From Conchocele bisecta (Eukaryota > Mollusca > Bivalvia > Lucinida > Thyasiridae), in contig CM055278.1 in assembly GCA_029237695.1 (NCBI GenBank), forward strand, positions 67,881,188 through 67,945,187: a stretch of DNA of 64,000 bases. Reading direction: 5' to 3'. Below, piece by piece: positions 39,501 through 51,500 of the stretch; within the stretch, counting starts at the first letter, position 1; the number at the start of each line of letters is the position of its first letter. The position numbers and the translations under genes are program-made. The notes below the pieces were generated by a model. It was not told where the DNA came from. It ran no database searches and worked only from the letters and a program-made list of their open reading frames with translations.

Positions 39501-42500
39501 TGTGATAATGTAATAAATTCAGTATAATAAAAATTAATAATGTTATCCTTAAGTTGAAAATTTCTCCCTCAAAGTGTATACTTTGCATAAATATGTATAC
39601 TTTGCAATTTCAGCTACAGGTAGAAACTGACATGACTTGTCTTTAATGCTGTGAAATTGTCGACTTTCAAAGTCATTTACGGAATATATTGTAAATGTTG
39701 TCAATATTTTTTTTACGAGATATCGCAAATCTTCCCTGGTACATAATCGCATGGCTAGTCTTTATTTCTCTGAACATTTCCACGCCATTTATGGGAATTA
39801 TCGTACTTTTTGTAAGAGATATCGCAAGTCAAATCACATGGTATGTCTCTATGTATTTTGCAAGATTGAGTTGGACAAGACGGCCGAGGATTTCCGCAAG
39901 GCTCACCAGGAACGACAGGAGCTGATCCGACAATGGGAAAACACGATAGACCAAATGCAACGCCGAGACAAGGAAATGGACCTCCTGGCTGCCGTGAGTA
40001 GACCAGATTTGTGGCTGTAACTAGAAATGAGGGGGGCGTTTCACTATTCAACTTTGTACAACTAAAATGTTCATAAGTGCAAAATTATGATAGTCTGTGA
40101 ATTTCACATTAACAATGTTTTCTTGTAAACAATTATTGGATTTACATTTATTGAGCCTATGTTCAATAAATGTAAATCCATCAGTTGACATTTCCATACG
40201 ATCATAAATTTGCACTTACAAATATTTTAGTCATACGAAGTTTAGTGAAACGGTCCCCAGATGTGTGACTAGTGTAGCTCCTGATCGAATATCACAATCT
40301 TCTAACCTGATAGTGATGTGTGTTGCTTGTTAGAAGCATGATGGGTGTTTCGTTGATGGAATGGCGAACAGTGCAGATCCTGATCAAACTGCAGATGGTT
40401 AAGTGAATAAAAAGTAAAAAAAAAATGTTTTTCTTTTCACTGGAAGATTTTTCCATCACTTTTTAAAAAAAAAGGCGATCCAGCTGTTGGTACTATTTTA
40501 TGGCATAAGACCCATGTTTTTAAAAAGTTCAACCCGCAAAATGTGTGCTGCAATCGACATATGCTCATTTGCATAAAATTGATCAAACCTAAATTTGGAT
40601 GTTGGTTGTATAATTCTTCGCTAGCACTCAAATAAAAACTGCCCCAGGAATTTGGTAATGGGGCGAACTTCAGTCCATGGAGACATGTTTTTTAGCAACT
40701 GGCGCGGGTGAAGGCAGAGGTGCGTAAACGAGAAGAATCAATCAAGGAGAAGCAGCAATTCCTCGACAATGAGGTGGAGAATAACGAGGAGAAGGAGAAA
40801 CGGATCTCCATCGCAGAGAGAACGGCCGCCCGGATACGCTCCGACTACCAGGATGCTGAGACGCAGCGCGTACAGTTCCAGGACGAGGTTGGTTTATTGC
40901 TATATGTAGATTGTAAGATGTGTTTAGTTGCTATTTATAGATTGTAGGATGTGGTTCGTTGCTATGTAAAAAAAATTGTGAAAAACTAGCATGATTTTTA
41001 AAATAATTGTGAACAAAATTTCCCCAACCCATTTTTAGCCGGGTTTTTAAAAAAAAAATCCCGGCAATTGGATTGGCGAAAGCCGGGCGGGCGGTGGGCG
41101 GCGTCCACAATCAATGGTAAGTTGTCTGTTAAATGTCCATTTCTCTGTTACTGTACAACCTGGGACCACCAAACTTTGACAGCTTCATAAGCAAGAGGTG
41201 CCCACCACATACCACTATCCAACATGTGACCTTTTTTTTACCTTGACCTATTTTTTCAACATTAAGTTTTCTGTTAAATGTCCATATTTCTGTTAATGTA
41301 TAATCTAGGACCACCAAACTTTTACAGCTTCATAAGCAAGGGGTGCCCACCACATACCACTATCCAACATGTGACCTTTCTTTTGACCTTCACCTATTAT
41401 TTGGTGCATTGATAACAGAAGTGCATTACCAAATTATCTTCCTGTGTATCACAGTCAATGGTAGTACATGGTAGAATAAAATACAAACTCATTTTATTTG
41501 CTGAAATAAAATACAGTGGAACCCCTCTAAATCATTTCATTTAGAAGTACATTGGAACCTCTCTAAACCAGACACCCTGTGGTCCCCAGGGTGTCCGGTT
41601 TAGGGAGGTTCCACTGTCAATCGGGCACATGACCACTCCAAGACCTGTGTTATGGACAGACATTACCATCAGAGATAAATAACAAAGCAACCCAACAAAT
41701 TACTAATGAAGCAATTTACATGGTGTCCAGTTTAGAGAGGTTTCACTGTAGTGCATTTGGTTGATAATTCCAGCACAAAGATATTTACACAATTCCCTAA
41801 CATTTGATTGGCCCGTAGCAAGTCTCTGTCCAGAATTTATATCCCAGTAAACTCCCACGCCGAACTACTTTCCGTAACCGTGAGGCGCAGTTAAAATAAT
41901 TCTTAAGAAAACGGAAAATAAACACATTTTCTTGATGAATTTATTTCAAATGCTGGAATTATAAGGAATGAATGGCCTTTATGTGGAATTTATCGGGGAT
42001 ATAAACTTGGAAAAGTCGTGGAAATACTGGACGAGGCCTTCCGGCCTTCGTCCAGTATTCCCGCGACTTTTCCAAGTTTATACCCCGATAAATTCCAAAA
42101 AAAGGCCATTCATTCCTATAATAAACGCGCAAAAACATCCGAGACGCATGGAACAGACAGTAGTTATTTATTATCTTCATTAATCTTTCAGCTTGATGCC
42201 CTGAAGAGGACTGTGGACAGAACTGTGTCGGATCTTGAAGCGACAAGATCAGAAGTTGCTCACTTGAAGAAAGATGTAGTTGACAAGGAAAATAGGTAAC
42301 AAGGATTTTTCCCTTTCTTCGGTGGCTTCACAATCGCCCAACAATCGCCCATATGATGGTTTTTTTTCACAATTGAGGAGAAAAAAAGTCTCACGAGGAA
42401 TTTCTACCGTTTACGAGCCAAGCCTGATACCCGGATATTTGTTGATGCAACCTTATGTTAACATTAGTATGTATTCAACCAACACAAAGCTTGTTACCTG

Positions 42501-45500
42501 GTTACATTCTCTACCGGCAGACTGAAAGCGAAGGAACCACAGGACGTGCTAGTAGAGAACGTAACTACTGTCTGTTTCACGAAAGCTGCCCAAATTTTAC
42601 GGCTATATAAACAATGCAAAAACAATATTTTTTTCTTATAATATTAAATGTTAGCAAAATTTAAGAATGAGCCTTCTTTTTATTTCGTGAAATTTGGTCA
42701 AATATTGGTTTTATTACGAAAAATTGATTTCTCTATGTGAATTTAACATGGGGGAAAAAGAGGTAGAGGAGTTGTGGGAGGAGTCAAAAAAAGAAAATAT
42801 TTGGAAATTGACTCCTAGCTGGATAGCTTGGAAATGATCTAACTAAGAAAACAAGTTAAATTTTAAAAATCGGTCCAGTATTTCTGAAATTGTAAAAAAT
42901 TTCCCCAGTTAAATCCCCATAGACATCTTCACTCACATCTTCACTCTGTGAAGATGTCTATGGAGATTTAATATGGGGAAATTACTTTTTCGCAATAAAA
43001 TCAATATTTGACCAAATTTCACGAAATAATAAAAAAGCTCATTCTTAAATTTTCCTTTAATTTAATATTATCCAAAAAAAAAAGGTTTTTTAATTGTTTA
43101 TATGGCCACAAAATTTGGGCAGCTTTCACGAAACAGACAGTAGACAACCATGAATATGAGGCTCACCATGTGATTTTGTATGTATGGACATCTGTGATTT
43201 CTCATGAAAATTATTTACAAGATTTACTATATTTTCGGTAAATGAAGTCGAAATTTGATGAAATGTTCATAGCAATTGCGAAATATCATACAGTAGAAAC
43301 TGTCTAAAACGGACATGCAAGCAGTTTCTGTATCATCAATGTTTCTTTGCCATCTGTCTCTGATGATGATGCCTGTTCAAGTTCGCAGTCGCATGATTTG
43401 GCATAGTCCATTCCATATTTACAGTGGAGCATCTCTAAACCAGACACCCTGGGGACCTCCCAGGGTGTCCGGTTTAGAGAGGTTCCACTGTAATATGAAA
43501 ATCTCGTCATCTTTTGATGTCATTCACAGAAAATATCTAAGTTACTGTAAATATATTTCATGAAAAATCGCACAATCTTAGGTAGAAAATAACATGGTCT
43601 GTCTCATGTTCTCTGTCTGCAGACTGAAACATTTGCGAATAAACTCCAGCAATTGTTTGTAGAGAATGGTAACCATATAACCATACTATGAGACGTATCG
43701 TGTGATTTTGTACCTACAAACATGTGCGATATCTCATGAAAAATATTTACAAAATTTACGATATTTTCCTTACATGAAGTTGAAATTTGATGATATTCAT
43801 CATCTATGCTATGATCATGCTATGAAAATCTCGTCATTTTTCGACGTCACTCACAGAAATTATCAAAGTTTTTGTAAATTTATTCGTGAAAAATCGCACA
43901 ATCTTAGATACAAAATCGCATGGCGTGTCTCGTGTTTTCTCTCGGCAGACTGAAACAAGCAAAGGAACTCCGGGAAGTGCTGATTGAGAAGTTGAAGATC
44001 GCCACCGAGTCAACGTTGAGCGCGGAGGAGCGCGCCATGCACATGGATGAGCTTCTCGAAGACGAAGATCGACACCAGAAAGATATGGATCAGCAGCTGA
44101 AATACCTCCGCGAGATGCAGTTCAGGAAAACACAGGTATGATAAGCAGGAATTTATATAGGACGCAACAAAGGGCCAGAGTTGCAAAAAAATGTTTTACA
44201 CATCCACCATCGGACCTTGGCGGAGAAAGGGGGTGCGTATGCACCCATCGTACCCCCCCCTGTGCATACATGCCTGATAAAGGATAACTTGTACGCATGT
44301 AGGTAGTGTTTATCCAGGATTCACAATGGGCACGGTGAGGCTAGAAAAAAGGGCACATCAGAGCGCGAAATAATATATTTATTATTTATTTAAACAGGCG
44401 AGCTGATTATCATGAAATAATAGTTCAAATACTATTTATTTCAGATTATGACATGTGATATACATACATACAATTGAAAACAGGATCATGAAATAATGCA
44501 CGAGTGACTGTGTCCTACCGCTAAACAAACGAGTGAACACAGCCACGTAAATTCTAACCCATTATTGACGATATTCAGGAGCTGCAGGAGAAGAAGAACT
44601 CGGAGAGAAACACGGAGGCCGAGATCCAGGGTAGCCATGCAGCCCTCCGTAACCTCGGCAGTAAGATCGCGAAACTCGACACAGACTCGCTCAAACAGCA
44701 GGAGATCATCTACAACCAGGTACAGTCACATCATTAATTCTGAGAAAAGTCATAATGTACATAAAATTGTGTGATTTATCATGAAACATTTACAGAAACT
44801 GTGCTTTTCTACTTAACCCTTTCACCCCTAAGTAACTGGAATTGATTTTGATATGTTAACTTTGCAACCAATCAGATAGTCACAAAATGATTTTCAGACT
44901 AGTCCATTTATGAAAAAGGGTTATTTTTGCTCTCAAAAATATGAAAATTACTTGCAAAAAGTGCAGATCCTGATGAGACGGCTCGTAACGAGCCGGCTCA
45001 TCTGGATCTACACTGTTTGCCAATACCACTATACAGATCTATGTTGTTGAAAGGGTTAAGAAGATCACATCATTAATTATGAGAAAAGTCGTGTGATTTT
45101 GTCGTGACAAATATTACAAAATTTACAATATATTTTTGTAAATGACATCAAAAGTTGGTGAAATGTTCAGAGCAAATGTGGAATCCGCATTTGCTGTGCA
45201 ATAATGTCAACTTTCGACATCATTGCAGGTACATTAAACACATTCACCTTTCTTTGTTGCCAGGACATTGCCATGTCCAGTTTTGGTGTTTATATTGGAG
45301 TGAGCAGGTTGTAGTATTCAAATCGTTGATCATCATCTCTACTTGTCATAGGACTTTGCTGAAGATGGAATATTTTTCTCATGAATATTTTTCTTATGTC
45401 CCGCCAAAAATATATGATGTTACCAGTCTGTTGAACCGTCTCATCGAGACGGTTCAACTGACTGGTAACATCATATACTTGCATCGAGAAGCAATAACCC

Positions 45501-48500
45501 TAGCTGTTGCAGGGACGTTCGTTAAACCCTTTCACTTACTTGTCGCCAGGACTTCGCTGTGCAGCAGCTGGAGCGGAGGATCAACCGTATGCAGGGCGAG
45601 CGGAGTAATGAGGAGAAAATACAGCTGGAGGCGAAGATTACAGACCTCACCGACGAACTCGACCAGAAAAACAACACGCACACCCTTCTTACCCTGCAGC
45701 TGAAACGTCTGCAGGTATGTATTAACCCCTCCCTGCCCACCCCCACATACACAGACATAGATAATACCAGGCAGGTGTCTTTGGCATCAAGTTTATCAGG
45801 CAAGACTAGGAAACGCGTAGGAATTCCGAGCCTATTAAACTTGATATCAAAAGACAGTAGCCTGATATTCTATTCATCAGGTATTGCTTTATGCTCGAAA
45901 ATGACCACAGATGATGTCGTTATCTATGGACAGAATGCGGACTTGTTTACGCTGCGTCATTACACTGACGTCATTCGTCATCCGACCAATGGAACATCAG
46001 TTTTCACTTCGTTGTAACCCAGATGTTTGTATCGGGTCAATACCTGATACAACAATATGTTCTCAGTTATTCATCGGAGCTCCAGATAAGGTGCGTATTG
46101 GTGTATTTTACACAATTATTTTAGCTGAATATGCATTGATTATCAAAAGTGGGAGTACAAAATACGCACAGCAAAGTGAAAATACGCATTGAGTAGTGAA
46201 AATACTCATAAAGTTGAAAATTCACTTAGTTGAGCTGCAAAAAGCAAACAGTGTTTGCTTTTTGCAGCTCAATAAGTGAATGTTTAAAAAATGTTTTTTA
46301 TATTTTTTTTATCATTTGTTCCTGTTAAGTAATGAAGAAAATCAATAATCCATTTGTTAAAGTAAAATATGCCATGATTTTGAAATCAGGGGGTATAGTA
46401 TGCTTTAGACACAAAGCTTATCTGGAGCTCTGTATTCATTCAGTGATGAGTAACCTGATCTAAGTTGTAGTCTTTCTGCTTCAAATGCAACATGACAATG
46501 TGAGGACTTCATTGTTCTCTCCATTGTTCCGAGGAAAAACTAAGAAAAGTATCTTGGAGGACTTGAAAACCATTGTTTGTGTCCTCTCACTATCATCTAC
46601 ACGCATGCACGCATGCACGCTCGCGCGCACACACACACACACACACACATAGTCGCACACTGCTTATACTAAAGCCGAAATGCCTGCACGTTCATTGTAT
46701 TAAGTAACATTTGAGACGGTCTATGTGATTTTGTACCTAAAGTCATGCGATTTTGTACCTAAAGTCATGCGATTTTGTACCTAAAATGTGCGATTTTTCA
46801 CAAAAACTATTTACAGAAACTGTGATATTTTCTGTAAATGAAGTCAAAAGTTCACGAAATTCTCATAGCAAATGCGTAATTCTATTCCACATTTGCTCTT
46901 ACCATTTCTTCAACTTTCTACGTCTTTATGGAAAATATCGTAAATTTTGTAATTGTTTTCCCTCAAATATCACACATGTTCCAGAGCTCCAGATGAGGGG
47001 TGTCTTGGTTTATTTTACACACTTATTTTAGCATAATACGCATTGATTATAAAAAGTGGGAGTACAAAATACTCACAGCAATGTGAAAATACGCATTGAT
47101 TTTCGAATTGAGTATTTGAAATACTGTAATGTAGTTGAAAATGTACTTAGTTGAGCTGAAAAAGCAAACATTGCTTTTTGCAGCTCAACTAAGTACATTT
47201 TCAACTGCATTACAGTGTAATTAAGTGAATAAGTAATAATACACTCAAATAAGTGAAATTTGTTTTGAATCTGTTTTGATCATTTGTTCCCTATATAATA
47301 ATGAAGAAAATCAATAATCCATTTATAAAAATAAAATACGCATTTAATTTGAAATCAGGGGGTACAATACTTTTAGACACACAGCTTATCTGGAGCTCTG
47401 TGTTCTTACATACAAAATCACATGGCATGCGTCATAAGACCTTGTTCATGAATAAATTATAAATCAAACCAATGAAATGCTTGCAGGATGACATACGACG
47501 GGTCAGCCGAGAGCTTGAGAAGAGCGGGTCTGAGAAGTATGACCTCACCAGCAAGATTGAGGAGCTTAACCTCTACAACGACAGCTCCGAGCGCGAACTC
47601 AAGAAGATCATCACCAACAAACAGGACATGATGGTCGACTCGAATATACTCAAGCTCGAACTGAAGCGATTACGAGAAATGCTCAACGAGAGAGCTGACG
47701 AGGTGTTCACCCTCGAGAAACGGAGACTTCAGTTGGAGACGGTAAGTGTTGATGTGTTGTTTTTGTTTGTTTTGATTACCTTCTGTGTGTGGTTTGTTTG
47801 GAGCATGCGAAGAGTAATTTAACGATGGGGTTCATTTATCAGGTTTGGCCCTCAAGTACATTATTTGCTTTTTTGTTCGTGAGAGTTGAATCCAGTTATC
47901 CCGTTATAAGAATAGTAGGATGAGTATGATTCCAATTACTTTTAGACCCCCCATATACATATTTATTTTCTTATCAGCATCTTGCCTGAAGGGAAACGGC
48001 TGACATGTTTTGTTGACTGGTCACATGATCCACACAAATTGGTCATCTGGTTACCATAGCAGCCGGTGATTTTCCACGAGTCATGTGATCAACCAATGTA
48101 AACAAATGTGTTGCAAGTCTTCGAGATCAGATGCTGATAAGAAAATAAATAAAGATAGCTGTTGTAGGTAGATTTTGATTGTATTTCTGCATTTGACATC
48201 GATAACTAGTATTACGTTGTTGAAATATCTTGAGGATTCTTGAAATCCCGATCTGGTTTGTTCAGCTTAGTCTTGAGAATTTGAGTTAAATCACAATACA
48301 AACTCATGTACGACCTATCGTAGTCGGATGATTTGTGTCAGGTTTTCAGGCTGGTACGGCTTCTGCGTGTAAAATGCTGATTATGTTTTATTAGGCGTCG
48401 GTGACCCTTAGCTCTGTGTAGGCACTAGGAATTGTGGGATTTTATGAGAAATAGAAAAGATATTACTTCTTGCAACTGGTGATGCTGAAATTGAGGCACA

Positions 48501-51500
48501 TTTAGTTCAAAGCCTTGATTATAAATATATCGACTATTAAGAATGACGATATTTTAATATTTTTTTTATACGTGTCTAAAAATTATAATACACTGTCCTA
48601 TCAACATGCGGATGGCCTGTGGTTTATGTAAATATTCATTGACCCCGTTAACCCGGCCTAAAATGACTGTAGCTGTTGACAGACCGTTAAACACCAATAT
48701 ATAAATACTTATAGGCGATGAAGGAGCGCCACAACGAGATCAACATCCACAAGGAGATGTTGACGGCCCAACTGCGAGCCGTGAATGAGGAGAGACAACA
48801 AATTAGCGCTGAGCTGCATGAGAGGATCTCCAAAATTGACAAACTCAGGAAGAGGTTTGTGTATAGACCAGTCTTATAAATGTGACTGGGGCTGGAGAAG
48901 TGAGGCTTATGGGATTTGTGACCAATGTAGCTCCTGATCAAATAGCACACTGCTGTAGTTTGATAATGCTATATATTGCTTGTTAGAAGTATGACGGGTG
49001 TTTCATTGATTGGCAAACAGTGCAGAGCCTGATCAAACTGTTCAGATGCACAGGCTGATCTGGATCTACACTGGTCGCAAACCCCCTAAGCCCCATGTCG
49101 CTACTCACAGCCACATATACGAATGCCAATGGCATGTAATCCTATTTCTGTGGTGTTTGGATCATAATCAAGCACATCAAGTTTCAAGCCAATTGGTGAT
49201 GCAGTAAAGAAGTTGCTTGGTCATATGAAACGCCAAATCTACATAAACATAAATGGGGCTTATAGGTTATGTGACCAGTATAGCTATGTGACCAGTATAG
49301 CTATGTGACCAGTATAGCTCCTGATCAAATAGCACACTCCTGTAACCTGATACTGATCTATGTTGCTTGTTAGAATCATGACGGGTGTTTCATTGATGGA
49401 ATGGCAAACAGTGAACATCCTGATCAGACTGGATGCACAGGCTGATCTGGATCCAATTTGTCAGTCACAACCACATGTCTCACTATTAAACTACATACAC
49501 CATGTGACCATTAATACAACTTGGCAATCCACAAACCCTTGGACTATCAAATTCCTCAACAGGCTCAGAGATGGGGTGTGGCCTAGAGGTTAGAGCACTG
49601 GACTTGAATACCAGAGGTTGTGGGTTCAATCCACGCCCTTGGCATGAAAAAGTACTTCCATAATATTTCCATCCCTATCGTCTATCAGGTGAAACTTGAA
49701 ACTAAGGTCCCGTCTTTATATGCGTTCGCCATGTGATTTTGTACCTTCGGACATCTGCGTAATTTCATAAAGTATTTCAGAGTACATGAGAATACAATTC
49801 TTCATGTACTGTGGAAATTTTGTCAACTTTTGACGCCATTTACGGTAAGTATTGTAAATGTATTTCATGAAATTACGCAGATGTCCGAAGGTAGAAAATC
49901 ACATGGCGTGTCTCATATCACCAGATCAGTAGCCGATTTCATCAAAATTGCAAAGTATACTTAACTAGCAAAGTGTACTTTGAGGGAGTAATCATATATT
50001 TTTCCCGAAATGCATTATTTGATATAGAATTAACCGTTGCATATATTTGATGATTAAAAATATGCAGAATTATTATACTGAATTTATTACATTATCACAG
50101 CGAATTTGGCTGTGATAATGTAATAAATTCAGTATAATAAAAATTAATACATTTATCCTTAAATTGAAAATTTCTCCCTCAAAGTATACTTTGCTAGATA
50201 AAAGTATACTTTGCTAGATAAGTATACTTTGCCATGTTGGTGAAATAGGCTACTGATGCAGGGATGTTAAACCCATTCATTTCCTTTTACATTCCCGCAC
50301 GGCCAGGTACGAGATACTGATGGTTTCCATGGCACCACCCGAAGGTGAAGAAGAGCGGTCACAGGCGTATTACGTCATCAAGGTAACTATCACATTTTAA
50401 AACTAAAAATTATACTTACATTTCAAACTACTTTCAATTGAGAATTACTCTTTCTTCACAGACAAAATAAACGTAATGACGGGTCAATTAGTTGGTGAAC
50501 TGTTTAATGTATGTTAATTTGGCGTTACCGTATTTAGCTGTGTATTGCGCGCACTGGTGTACAACGCGCATCTATATTTTGGGGGGAAAAATCAGGGAAA
50601 AGATTGTCTATAGCGCGCAAAAAAAAAAAAAAAAAAAGCAGTGGAAATTCCATCACGAGTATAAGAAAATTGCATTCCGAGTTCACATCCACAATGCTGA
50701 ACGTGTGCTGTTAGGCTCTCTCGAAGAGAAAAAGATCGCCAGAGATCAGTTTTATGGCATAAATTAGACTTTATATTGTCTAAAAGTATGTTATATTTAT
50801 TGTTATTTACTCATTAATATGCTTAATAAAAATTCAAGATGCATGTAATAAACTTTGAACCTACTTACGAAGAAATGTGTTATATATAATTCCACCATAT
50901 TTGCCATTCGTATATAATATAATTACCCGTAATCGCAAACACACAGCAGCCATGTGTCAACTTCTTCCCCAAGGCGATAATAACTCCCTACTAGTGACCT
51001 GCACATGAGAAATGGGCCTTAAACAATTCCCACAGCCAAATATTGACACTGTTGACCACCGTGGATATACGTAGGTACATATAGTGTGTATTCACAGTTT
51101 ATTGATTAGGTTTACCAATATACATAGGTACTACCTGAATACACAACATTTTAGCATAGCCCCATATCAGTGTATGCGCAGATGAATCAGGGACTAGCCT
51201 ATGCTGGTCGCATATGTCCTACAGTATTAATGTGTGAATACTTTACTAAAATAGTAACACAGTCAGTCGGCACCTAGCAACGAAAAACGACCATTACCGA
51301 GTGTTACCGAGTGCGATCTGAATGTGCGCGACGCTTGATTTAGCATCTAAAATCTTACATCAAGCGCTTATGGGATTGAGATAATCTGCCCTCATTAATT
51401 ATTTACAGGATGGCAGACATGTGACGTCACTTTGAAAATGTATAACCAAACAATACCCGACAGGCAACATTTGACCGATATGAGATCGGTACACCAGCGT

